Numbered from the stretch's first letter, positions 1-5,742 are shown. The stretch is 9,882 bases of DNA from Frankiaceae bacterium (GCA_947479995.1 CANKBT010000098.1:1-9882), one strand, 5' to 3'. Numbers and translations: made by a program. Notes: generated by a model from the sequence alone, not told the origin.

Positions 1-102
1 GACGCCCCGCGCCGCCGCCGTCGCCGCGGCGGCCGCGGGCGCGGCGGCGGTGCGGGCGAGGCCGGTCAGGGCGGCGGCGCGGAGCAGGCGCTCCAGGCCT
101 AG
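1..102 (+). CDS. Possible C-terminal tail of an upstream gene (partial, Arg/Gly-rich)
   Basis: From the left edge a + strand frame is open and ends in TAG at 100-102. It would encode a tail with a run of six arginines followed by Gly/Arg-rich and then Gly/Gln/Ala-rich residues, ending in AEQALQA. Such low-complexity RG-rich tails are common at the C-terminus of RNA helicases and other RNA-binding proteins, but there is too little here to name a family. The call is uncertain: the frame used by the next gene is also open to the left edge, and a - strand frame starting with ATG at 129 (MPTGVGRRGLGLERLL..., then Ala-rich) is open too and has 100% G/C third positions over the part checked. Only sequence left of the window can decide between them. 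Confidence 0.3.
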   Translation, partial: DAPRRRRRRGGRGRGGGAGEAGQGGGAEQALQA

Positions 103-110
103 CCCCCGCC

Positions 111-128
111 TGCCGACACCTGTCGGCA
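111..128. repeat. Perfect 8+8 inverted repeat abutting a start codon
   Basis: TGCCGACA and TGTCGGCA are separated by CC; the final A is the first base of the ATG at 128. The position at the translation start would suit an operator or a translation-masking hairpin. It does not match the actinobacterial LexA box or another operator I can recall. Perfect repeats of this length occur by chance in sequence this GC-rich, so a function is only a suggestion. Confidence 0.35.
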
Positions 129-562
129 TGGTGCTCTCCACGCGCGCCGGTGCCCTCACCGGCGAGGACCTCGACGACCTGGCGGCCTGGGTGCGCGGCC
201 TGGACGGGCCCGTGCCCGTCGACGAGGTCGTCGTGCTGGCCTGCGACGCGCACGGCGCGGCCCGCCCGACCTGGGCGTACGTCGAGGCCGACGCCGCCAC
301 CGGCGTCGCCCGCCGGCGCTGCCTGTCGTGCGCGACGACCGTGCACGTGCTCGACAGCGGCGCCCGCTGGACCTGGCCGCCGGTCTGGGCCTGCCGCGGG
401 TGCGGCCACTCGATCGTCGAGGTGGCCGCCGGGCTCGGCGGCGGGGAGCGCGTCGCGTGGGTGGTGCTCGCCGCGCGCTGCGTCGAGTGCGGCCACCTCG
501 CCGGGCTGACCGACCTGCTCGTCGACGGCCTGCCGCGCGACGAGGTCGTCGCCGCGCTCTGA
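128..562 (+). CDS. Hypothetical protein with three CxxC pairs (zinc-ribbon-like)
   Basis: A 144-residue protein of unknown function. The sequence shows three Cys-x-x-Cys pairs: C65/C68, C89/C92 and C118/C121. The last two are each followed by Gly-His (H94 and H123), as in zinc-ribbon or rubredoxin-like knuckles. An acidic helical N-terminus (LTGEDLDDLAAWV) precedes them. No signal peptide or membrane segment is visible, so the protein should be cytoplasmic. Metal binding, most likely zinc, is inferred from the cysteine spacing only. The ATG at 128 is chosen because the protein-like sequence starts there; the same frame is open further left with an Ala/Arg-rich composition that looks non-coding. 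Unlike most genes here, this start has neither a clear leaderless -10 box nor a Shine-Dalgarno sequence, so the true start could differ. I do not recognise the family. Confidence 0.7.
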   Translation: MVLSTRAGALTGEDLDDLAAWVRGLDGPVPVDEVVVLACDAHGAARPTWAYVEADAATGVARRRCLSCATTVHVLDSGARWTWPPVWACRGCGHSIVEVAAGLGGGERVAWVVLAARCVECGHLAGLTDLLVDGLPRDEVVAAL

Positions 563-563
563 G

Positions 564-578
564 CCGGCGGGACGCCGG
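564..578 (+). terminator. Small GC hairpin after the zinc-ribbon gene
   Basis: CCGGCG and CGCCGG are separated by GGA and start one base after the TGA at 560-562. The stem is short and no T-run follows, so this is a weak terminator candidate. A 7-base tandem duplication (GGTCCGC twice, 577-590) follows and overlaps its last bases; it has no evident role. Confidence 0.3.
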
Positions 579-623
579 TCCGCGGTCCGCGTCCCACCGG
601 AGCGGTCGACGCGGGCGAGGCGG

Positions 624-629
624 CAGACT
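624..629 (+). promoter_or_regulatory. -10 box CAGACT of a leaderless gene
   Basis: CAGACT lies six bases before the GTG at 636, the distance expected if transcription begins at the start codon. There is no Shine-Dalgarno sequence between them. The identical hexamer stands before the oxygenase gene at 3981. No convincing -35 box was seen. Confidence 0.55.
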
Positions 630-635
630 GGCCGG

Positions 636-1136
636 GTGCGCCTGCTCCTGCTCGCCGACACCCACGTGCCGAAGCGCGCCAGGGACCTCCCGCCGGCCGT
701 CTGGGCCGAGGTCGACCGCGCCGACGTCGTGGTGCACGCCGGCGACTGGGTCGACGTGGCGCTGCTCGACGCGCTGGAGGCCCGCGCGGCGCGGCTGGTC
801 GGCTGCTACGGCAACAACGACGGCCCGGCCCTGCGCGCGCGCCTGCCGCTCGTCGCCCGGGTCGAGCTCGAGGGCGTGCGGCTCGGCGTGGTGCACGAGA
901 CCGGCGGGCGCGACCGCCGGGAGGCGCGCGTGGACGCCGCGCACCCCGACCTCGACGTGCTCGTCTTCGGGCACAGCCACATCCCGTGGGACACCACGAC
1001 GCCCGCCGGCACGCGCCTGCTCAACCCCGGGTCGCCGACCGACCGCCGGCGCATGCCGGCCTGCACGTACGCCACCTGCGAGGTGCGCGACGGCGCACTG
1101 ACCGGCTACGCCCTGCACGACCTGCCGCCCCGGTGA
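636..1136 (+). CDS. YfcE/MJ0936-family metallophosphoesterase
   Basis: A 166-residue calcineurin-like phosphodiesterase of the compact YfcE/MJ0936 type, whose characterised members hydrolyse phosphodiester bonds with a two-metal (often Mn) centre; the natural substrate is usually unknown. All metal-binding blocks are present in order: D8-T-H10 (DTH), G36-D37, G59-N-N61-D62, H87 and the G112-H-S-H115 pair, followed by the family's N130-P-G-S motif. Length is normal for the family and there is no signal peptide, so it acts in the cytoplasm. The GTG start at 636 is supported by the -10 box six bases upstream and by the immediate beta strand LLLLAD leading into the DTH motif. Its TGA overlaps the GTG of the downstream permease, so the two are probably one transcript; a shared pathway is not evident. 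Confident on family, not on substrate. Confidence 0.92.
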   Translation: MRLLLLADTHVPKRARDLPPAVWAEVDRADVVVHAGDWVDVALLDALEARAARLVGCYGNNDGPALRARLPLVARVELEGVRLGVVHETGGRDRREARVDAAHPDLDVLVFGHSHIPWDTTTPAGTRLLNPGSPTDRRRMPACTYATCEVRDGALTGYALHDLPPR

Positions 1137-1870
1137 GCGTCGCCGCGGCGCTCGTCGTGCTGGTCGCCGCGCTCGTCACCGCCACCGTCTCCGGCGTGCT
1201 CGGCATGGCCGGCGGCATCCTGCTGCTCGGCGTGCTGCTGCTCGTGCTGCCGGTCGCGCCGGCGTTCGTCGTGCACGGCCTGCTGCAGCTGGTGAGCAAC
1301 GGCTGGCGCGCGGTGCTGCACCGCGAGCACGTCGCGTGGCGCGTCGTCGGGTGGTACGCCGTCGGCGCCGTCGTCGCGGCCGCGCTCGTCGCCGCGGTGT
1401 CGTACGTCCCGAGCAAGCCGGTGGTCTACCTGCTGCTCGGCCTGGTGCCCGCGCTGGTGTGGGTGCCGAGGCGGTGGCTGCACCTCGACGCCGAGCGCCC
1501 GGCGCAGGCGGTGCTGTGCGGCGTGCTCGTCACCTCGCTCAACGTCGTCGCGGGCGTCGCTGGCCCGCTGCTCGACGTCTTCTTCGTGCGCAGCACCGCC
1601 GGCCGCTACCGCGTCGTGGCGACCAAGGCGGCGACGCAGGCGCTCGCGCACCTGGCCAAGGTTGTCGTCTACGGCGGCGCGGCCGTCTCCGGCGCGGGCG
1701 TGCCCTGGCTGGTGGTCGCCCTGGCCGTGCCGCTGTCGATGACCGGCACCGCGCTCGGCGGGCGGCTGGTCGCGCGCCTGTCCGACCGCGGCTTCGCCAC
1801 GACGACGCGCTGGGTCGTCACCGCCATCGGCGGCGCCTACCTCGTGCAGGCCGCGGTGCTCGCCGCCTAG
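1133..1870 (+). CDS. TauE/SafE-family membrane permease
   Basis: A 245-residue integral membrane protein of the TauE/SafE (DUF81) family, whose studied members export sulfite, sulfoacetate or related organosulfur anions. About seven or eight hydrophobic segments are visible, roughly residues 3-25, 29-50, 68-90, 94-110, 125-150, 175-197, 198-215 and 224-243. The two inverted halves show the family's signature: SGVLGMAGG near residues 19-27 in the first, and NVVAGVAGP plus the ATKAATQALAHLAK stretch in the second. The GTG start at 1133 overlaps the phosphodiesterase stop by four bases (GTGA), which implies translational coupling; a longer reading from upstream would overlap that gene entirely and was rejected. 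Its own stop is a TAG that forms half of the next gene's -10 box. Substrate is unknown. Confidence 0.87.
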   Translation: MSVAAALVVLVAALVTATVSGVLGMAGGILLLGVLLLVLPVAPAFVVHGLLQLVSNGWRAVLHREHVAWRVVGWYAVGAVVAAALVAAVSYVPSKPVVYLLLGLVPALVWVPRRWLHLDAERPAQAVLCGVLVTSLNVVAGVAGPLLDVFFVRSTAGRYRVVATKAATQALAHLAKVVVYGGAAVSGAGVPWLVVALAVPLSMTGTALGGRLVARLSDRGFATTTRWVVTAIGGAYLVQAAVLAA

Positions 1871-1873
1871 CCT
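1868..1873 (+). promoter_or_regulatory. -10 box TAGCCT overlapping a stop codon
   Basis: TAGCCT ends seven bases before the ATG at 1881; its TAG is also the stop codon of the permease gene. This spacing predicts a leaderless transcript starting at or next to the ATG. Confidence 0.6.
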
Positions 1874-1880
1874 GCGCGTC

Positions 1881-2708
1881 ATGAGCGTCGTCTCCGGGTC
1901 CCTGCCCGCCGGCACCCGCCGCACCTCGTACGCCGGTCTCGCCGCGGTCGAGACGCGGGCGCCGGCCGAGCGCGGCACGGTGCTGCTCGTGCCGGGCTAC
2001 ACCGGCAGCAAGGAGGACCTCGTCCCGCTGCTGCCGCTGCTCGCCGAGGCGGGCTGGCGGGCCGTCGCCGTCGACCAGCGCGGGCAGTTCGAGTCGCCCG
2101 GCAGCGACGACCCCGCCGACTACGCCGTCGACGCGCTCGGCGCCGACCTGCTCGCCGTCGTCGACGCGCTGGGCGCGCCGGTGCACCTGGTCGGCCACAG
2201 CTTCGGCGGCCTGGTGTCGCGCGCCGCCGTCCTCGCGCGGCCCGACGCGGTGCGCTCGCTGGTGCTGCTCGGGTCGGGGCCCGCCGCGCTCGGCGGCCAG
2301 CGCGCCGCGCTCATGGCGCACGTCCGGCCGCTGCTGGAGACCGGCGGCCTCGAGGCGGTGCACGAGGCGCAGGCCGCCATCGCCGCGGCCGACCCGCGGC
2401 GCGCGCCGCAGCCGCCGGAGGTGCAGGAGTTCCTGCGCCGCCGCTTCGTCAGCGGCAGCCGCACCGCGCTGGAGGCGATGGGCGAGGCGCTGCTGTCCGA
2501 GCCCGACCGCGTCGACGCGCTGGCCGCGACCGGCGTGCCGGTGCTCGTCGCGCACGGCGAGGGCGACGACGCCTGGCTGCCGGAGGCGCAGCACGCGATG
2601 GCCGTGCGGCTCGGCGCGGCGTACGAGGTCGTGCCGGGGTCGATCCACTCCCCCGCGGTCGAGAACCCGGAGGCCACGGCCAAGGCCCTGCTCGCCTTCT
2701 GGGGCTGA
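1881..2708 (+). CDS. Alpha/beta hydrolase (first of two)
   Basis: A 275-residue alpha/beta-hydrolase-fold enzyme, probably an esterase, lipase or C-C/ester hydrolase acting in the cytoplasm. The sequence shows the oxyanion-hole strand and loop PGYTGSKED (residues 38-46), the nucleophile elbow G105-H-S107-F-G-G, a candidate catalytic acid at D229 (GEGDDAW) and the catalytic histidine H256 (SIHSP). Length is typical and no signal peptide is seen. The ATG at 1881 is favoured by the TAGCCT box seven bases upstream. The gene lies head-on against the MhuD-like gene with a hairpin between them, so it forms the end of its unit. Substrate cannot be predicted; hydrolases of this type are numerous in actinobacteria. 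It is not a close copy of the hydrolase at 3104-3922. Confidence 0.9.
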   Translation: MSVVSGSLPAGTRRTSYAGLAAVETRAPAERGTVLLVPGYTGSKEDLVPLLPLLAEAGWRAVAVDQRGQFESPGSDDPADYAVDALGADLLAVVDALGAPVHLVGHSFGGLVSRAAVLARPDAVRSLVLLGSGPAALGGQRAALMAHVRPLLETGGLEAVHEAQAAIAAADPRRAPQPPEVQEFLRRRFVSGSRTALEAMGEALLSEPDRVDALAATGVPVLVAHGEGDDAWLPEAQHAMAVRLGAAYEVVPGSIHSPAVENPEATAKALLAFWG

Positions 2709-2728
2709 CCGGGCGCCGGCCCGCCCCT

Positions 2729-2757
2729 CCACGACCAGGAGCGCCCGGCGGTCGTGG
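2729..2757. terminator. Bidirectional hairpin between convergent genes
   Basis: CCACGACC and GGTCGTGG form a perfect 8-bp stem with a 13-base loop, midway between the hydrolase stop (2708) and the MhuD-like stop (2767) on the opposite strand. Flanking C-rich (2724-2727) and G-rich (2762-2766) runs could lengthen the stem across an internal loop. No T-run follows on either side, as is common for hairpins in such GC-rich genomes. Confidence 0.55.
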
Positions 2758-2766
2758 TCGCGGGGG

Positions 2767-3093
2767 TCAGCCCGCGGCGGACGACTGCTGCGCGACCTCG
2801 AACGCCCAGATCGTGCTGCCGGTGGCGGCGGGCCGCGCGTCGGCCGGGCGTCCGCTCGCGCCGGCGTGGCCCTGCGCGAACGACTGGCTCTCGCGCCAGG
2901 CGGTGAAGTCGGCCTCGCTGCGCCAGCGCGTGTAGACGAGGTAGTCGTCGGTGCCCTCCAGCGGGCGCAGCAGCTCGAAGTGCTCGAACCCGGGAGCGCT
3001 GTCGACCGAGCCCTGGCGCGCGGCGAAGCGCTCCTCGAGCGTGGCGCCGGCGCCCTCGGGGACCGACAGGACGTTGATCGCGACGTAGGCCAT
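2767..3093 (-). CDS. mhuD: MhuD-like haem-degrading monooxygenase (ABM domain)
   Basis: A 108-residue single-domain antibiotic-biosynthesis-monooxygenase (ABM) fold protein, very similar along its length to the mycobacterial haem-degrading enzyme MhuD, which cleaves haem to release iron and forms a dimer. The residues known to matter in MhuD are present: N7 in the first strand, W66, and a histidine at position 76, where MhuD has the haem ligand H75; there is one extra residue between W66 and the histidine. Shared blocks include VPEGAGATLEERFA, SAPGF, ELLRP and the C-terminal ATGS...FEV strand. The ATG at 3093 is chosen over a GTG three codons upstream because a TAGCGT box ends seven bases before it. 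The neighbours are two alpha/beta hydrolases; no haem-uptake genes or iron-box operator are evident nearby. Haem breakdown is inferred from homology. Confidence 0.82.
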   Translation of the reverse strand: MAYVAINVLSVPEGAGATLEERFAARQGSVDSAPGFEHFELLRPLEGTDDYLVYTRWRSEADFTAWRESQSFAQGHAGASGRPADARPAATGSTIWAFEVAQQSSAAG

Positions 3094-3100
3094 GCGCCCC

Positions 3101-3106
3101 ACGCTA
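3101..3106 (-). promoter_or_regulatory. -10 box TAGCGT overlapping a stop codon
   Basis: Read on the - strand, TAGCGT ends seven bases before the ATG at 3093. Its first three bases are the TAG stop of the upstream hydrolase (3104-3106). It predicts a leaderless transcript of the MhuD-like gene separate from, or in addition to, read-through from the hydrolase. Confidence 0.55.
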
Positions 3107-3922
3107 GGCGCGGACCTGCCGGTCCACCCAGTCGACGATCGTGCGCGTGACGAGCCGGGTGTCGTCCCACATCGGCACGTGGCCGACGGCCGGCAGCACG
3201 ACGTGCTCGACGCCCGGGATCTCGCGGCGGAAGCGCGCGGTGTTGCGCGCGGGCAGCAGGATGCGGTCGAGCTCGGGCGTCGCGACGAGCACCGGCACGG
3301 CGATGCGGTCGAGGTCCTCGACGGTGACGCCGTCGTCGGCGCGCAGCGCCTTGAGCACCGTGCGCACGACCGTGCAGCGGTTGCTCGCCCGCAGCATGTC
3401 GACGGCGTCGGCGGGCGCGAGCAGGTCGCCGAAGCGCATGACGTCGCGGAAGGCGACGCGGCGCGTCGAGGGGCGGCGCATGAGGGCGGGCGCGCGCGGT
3501 CCGGCCAGGCGCGCGGCGCGGGTCTGCCGGGCGAAGAAGCGGCCGACCGCCTGGGCGGTGCCGTCGCCGCGCGTCCAGCCGCCGCCGGGCGCGATGGCCA
3601 GCACGCTGCGCACCCGCCCGCGCTTGGCCAGCTCGAGGGCCAGCGACCCGCCCATCGAGTTGCCGACGACGTGCGCGTCGTGCACGCCCAGCTCGTCGAG
3701 GTGGCCCTCGAGGTGGTCGGCGGCGGCGAGCAGCGCGGGCCCCTCGTGCAGGTGCAGCGGCGGTCCGCCGTCGTGCCCGGCGAGCGTCGGCGCGATGACG
3801 TCGTAGCGCCCCGCGAGCTCGGCGAGCACCGGCTTCCAGTGCAGCCACGAGCCGGTGAAGCCGTGCAGCAGGAGCACCTGCGGGCCGCTGCCGGCGCGGT
3901 AGAGGGCGGGGGTGACGGTCAC
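3104..3922 (-). CDS. Alpha/beta hydrolase (second of two)
   Basis: A 272-residue alpha/beta-hydrolase-fold enzyme. The sequence shows the oxyanion motif H20-G-F-T-G-S25, the nucleophile elbow G87-N-S89-M-G-G, a likely catalytic acid D219 (ELDRILLP) and the catalytic H248 (GHVPMWDD). GNSMGG elbows are frequent in meta-cleavage-product hydrolases and related esterases, but that is weak evidence for a substrate. There is no signal peptide. The GTG at 3922 is favoured because TACGCT ends six bases upstream and because the frame further upstream overlaps the divergent oxygenase gene. It precedes the MhuD-like gene by ten bases on the same strand, so the two may be partly co-transcribed. The 58-base gap to the oxygenase gene holds divergent promoters. 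Confidence 0.9.
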   Translation of the reverse strand: MTVTPALYRAGSGPQVLLLHGFTGSWLHWKPVLAELAGRYDVIAPTLAGHDGGPPLHLHEGPALLAAADHLEGHLDELGVHDAHVVGNSMGGSLALELAKRGRVRSVLAIAPGGGWTRGDGTAQAVGRFFARQTRAARLAGPRAPALMRRPSTRRVAFRDVMRFGDLLAPADAVDMLRASNRCTVVRTVLKALRADDGVTVEDLDRIAVPVLVATPELDRILLPARNTARFRREIPGVEHVVLPAVGHVPMWDDTRLVTRTIVDWVDRQVRA

Positions 3923-3928
3923 GCGCGG

Positions 3929-3934
3929 AGCGTA
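3929..3934 (-). promoter_or_regulatory. -10 box TACGCT, left side of a divergent promoter pair
   Basis: Read on the - strand, TACGCT ends six bases before the GTG at 3922. It faces away from the CAGACT box at 3968-3973, 33 bases further right, so both promoters share the short region between them. Confidence 0.55.
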
Positions 3935-3967
3935 GGGCTCCACCAGGCGTGAGCCGTGCCACCGGGG

Positions 3968-3973
3968 CAGACT
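3968..3973 (+). promoter_or_regulatory. -10 box CAGACT, right side of a divergent promoter pair
   Basis: CAGACT ends seven bases before the GTG at 3981. The surrounding GGCAGACTGGC is the same as that before the phosphodiesterase gene (622-632), suggesting the two promoters are read by the same sigma factor. Confidence 0.55.
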
Positions 3974-3980
3974 GGCGCAG

Positions 3981-4817
3981 GTGACCGCACAGCCGCAGCA
4001 CGTCCCGGACCCCGGCCTGTTCGGGCCCGGCAGCGTCACCTGGCGCGTGCAGGCCGACCCGTCGATGGCCCTCGCCGGCCTCCGCGCGCTGCTGCTGCAG
4101 GCGGTGCACCCGCTCGCCATGGCGGGCGTCGCGCAGCACAGCGACTTCCGCGGCGACCCGTGGGGGCGGCTGTTCCGCACCGCCGAGTACGTCGCCGTGA
4201 CGACGTTCGGCACCACCCGCGAGGCCGAGCGCGCGGGCGCCCGGGTGCGCGGCATCCACGGCCGGCTCGCCGGCATCGAGCCCGAGACCGGTCAGGCCTA
4301 CCGGGTGTCGGACCCGGTGCTGCTGCGCTGGGTGCACTGCTGCGAGGTCGAGTCGTTCCTGTCGACCGCCGTGCGCTGCGGCATGCGCCTGTCGCGCGAG
4401 GAGCAGGACGCCTTCTACGACGAGCAGCGCCGCAGCGCCGCGCTCGTCGGCGTCGACCCGGCGACCGTGCCCGGCAGCGTCGCGGCGATGGCGGCGTACT
4501 TCGAGGGCATGCGCGAGCAGGTGCACGTCACCGCCGAGGCCCGCCGCGCGGCGCGCTTCATCCTGTTCCCGCCGATGCCGGCGACCGTCGCGTACGGCAC
4601 GCCCGCGCGCCCCGCGTGGGCGGCGCTCGCCACCGCGTCGTTCGCCATGCTGCCGCGCTGGGCGCGCCGCGCGTACGGGCTGCCCGGCCTGCCCACCACC
4701 GACCTCGCCGCCAGCGCCGCGGGCCTGGCCGTGCGCACCGGGCTGCTCGCGCTGCCCACCGCGCTGCGCCACGGACCGCACCTCAAGGCGGCGCAGGAGC
4801 GCCTCGGCCTGGCCTGA
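3981..4817 (+). CDS. MpaB/DUF2236-family oxygenase
   Basis: A 278-residue protein of the MpaB/latex-clearing-protein catalytic family (DUF2236), whose characterised members are haem-containing oxygenases that cleave carbon-carbon double bonds in isoprenoid chains or rubber. The family pattern is clear: GPGSVTWRV near residues 15-23, the LLLQAVHP block with H43, AQHSDFRGDPWGRL (residues 51-64), and W-V-H119 in the segment preceding SFL. The mid-region helix DAFYDEQRR and the C-terminal helices also fit. Length is normal for the short, soluble actinobacterial members and no signal peptide is seen. The GTG at 3981 is supported by the CAGACT box seven bases upstream. It is followed after 40 bases by an acetyltransferase gene with its own promoter. 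Substrate is unknown; the haem requirement is inferred from the family. Confidence 0.87.
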   Translation: MTAQPQHVPDPGLFGPGSVTWRVQADPSMALAGLRALLLQAVHPLAMAGVAQHSDFRGDPWGRLFRTAEYVAVTTFGTTREAERAGARVRGIHGRLAGIEPETGQAYRVSDPVLLRWVHCCEVESFLSTAVRCGMRLSREEQDAFYDEQRRSAALVGVDPATVPGSVAAMAAYFEGMREQVHVTAEARRAARFILFPPMPATVAYGTPARPAWAALATASFAMLPRWARRAYGLPGLPTTDLAASAAGLAVRTGLLALPTALRHGPHLKAAQERLGLA

Positions 4818-4844
4818 GACGGGCAAACGGCTTGACCGGTGCGG

Positions 4845-4850
4845 CAGCCT
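4845..4850 (+). promoter_or_regulatory. -10 box CAGCCT of a leaderless gene
   Basis: CAGCCT ends seven bases before the GTG at 4858. A TTGACC at 4832-4837 resembles a -35 box but stands only seven bases from it, far too close for a standard promoter. Confidence 0.5.
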
Positions 4851-4857
4851 GCCGGTC

Positions 4858-5733
4858 GTGATCGAGCGCGCTGCTGGCCGCGAGGACCTGCCCGAGGTGC
4901 TCGCCCTCTACGTGGCCTTCGACCTCGCGACCCGGGGCTTCGCCGACAGCGACGAGGGCGACGTGACCGGCGACTGGGACGCCCCCGGCTTCGCCATGGA
5001 CGAGAGCACGCGCGTGCTCGAGCGCGACGGCCGCGTCCTCGGCTACGCGGTCGTCGACGCCCAGGGCGTCGGCGACACCGTCACCGACCTCACCGTGCCC
5101 GACGACGGCGCGGTCGACCGGCTGCTGGACTGGCTGGAGAGCCGCCCGCACCCGCGGCTGCAGCACTACCTGCAGGTGGGCGACGCCGAGGGCGAGGCGC
5201 GCTTCCTGCGCCGCGGCTGGCTGCCCGCGCGCCGCTTCTGGCGCATGCGCCTCGAGCTCGACGGGCCCACCCCCGCGCCCGCCTGGCCGGAGGGCACGAC
5301 GGTGCGCGAGCTCGACCCCGACCGAGACGGGCCGGCGGTGCACGACCTCGTGCAGACCGCCTTCGCCGACGTCGGGGACGGCCACGAGCGCCAGCCGTAC
5401 GCGCTCTGGGCGCAGCGCGTGCTCGGCGAGCGCTTCGTCCCCGCGCTGTCGCTGCTGGCGGACGCCGGCGGCGAGGTCGTCGGCGCCTGCCTCGGGCAGG
5501 ACGTCGAGGACTACGCCTTCGTGCGCCAGCTGGCCGTGCGCGCCGACCAGCGCGGCCGCGGCACGGCGCTGGCGCTGCTGCACGAGCAGTTCCGCCGCGC
5601 CGCCGCGCGGGGCCTGCCCGCGGTCGTCCTCGGCGTCGACGCCGCCAACGCCACCGGCGCGACCCGGCTGTACGAGCGGGCCGGCATGCGCGTCGCCGAG
5701 GAGTTCACCCGCTGGGACCTCGAGCGGCGCTAG
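4858..5733 (+). CDS. Two-domain GNAT acetyltransferase
   Basis: A 291-residue protein with two GNAT folds in tandem, the layout of mycothiol synthase MshD and several uncharacterised actinobacterial acetyltransferases. The C-terminal domain, roughly residues 145-291, has the acetyl-CoA-binding motif Q231-R-G-R-G-T-A after the strand VRQLAV, and the motif-B region NATGATRLYERAGM. The N-terminal domain, roughly 1-140, keeps the overall pattern (VLGYAVV, FLRRGW) but lacks a clear R/Q-x-x-G-x-G/A loop and may serve in substrate binding or be inactive. It should be cytoplasmic. The GTG at 4858 is supported by the CAGCCT box; the TAG stop forms half of the AIM24 operon's -10 box. The acceptor substrate is unknown. 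I do not call it mshD because the domain layout alone is shared by many paralogues. Confidence 0.85.
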   Translation: MIERAAGREDLPEVLALYVAFDLATRGFADSDEGDVTGDWDAPGFAMDESTRVLERDGRVLGYAVVDAQGVGDTVTDLTVPDDGAVDRLLDWLESRPHPRLQHYLQVGDAEGEARFLRRGWLPARRFWRMRLELDGPTPAPAWPEGTTVRELDPDRDGPAVHDLVQTAFADVGDGHERQPYALWAQRVLGERFVPALSLLADAGGEVVGACLGQDVEDYAFVRQLAVRADQRGRGTALALLHEQFRRAAARGLPAVVLGVDAANATGATRLYERAGMRVAEEFTRWDLERR

Positions 5734-5736
5734 GGT
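5731..5736 (+). promoter_or_regulatory. -10 box TAGGGT overlapping a stop codon, start of the AIM24 operon
   Basis: TAGGGT ends six bases before the GTG at 5743; its TAG is the stop codon of the acetyltransferase gene. It is the likely promoter of all three AIM24 genes, since the two following genes are coupled without room for another promoter. Confidence 0.58.
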
Positions 5737-5742
5737 CCGCGC

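Noticed and set aside
127..130. CATG giving opposed start codons, also at 9330-9333
   Set aside because: Any ATG preceded by C produces an ATG on the other strand, so this is a trivial coincidence and not a shared-start device.
577..590. Tandem GGTCCGC duplication
   Set aside because: Two 7-base copies are within chance expectation in GC-rich intergenic DNA and no role is suggested by position.
3923..4276. Longer N-terminus for the second alpha/beta hydrolase
   Set aside because: It would overlap the oxygenase gene antisense, adds no hydrolase sequence, and a -10 box supports GTG 3922.
1818..4826. A 1002-codon open frame on the - strand
   Set aside because: It runs antisense or out of frame to five well-supported genes and its Arg/Ala/Gly-rich product has no family features; long spurious frames are expected at this GC content.
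4832..4837. TTGACC as a -35 box of the two-domain GNAT gene
   Set aside because: Only seven bases separate it from the -10 box; 16-19 would be needed.
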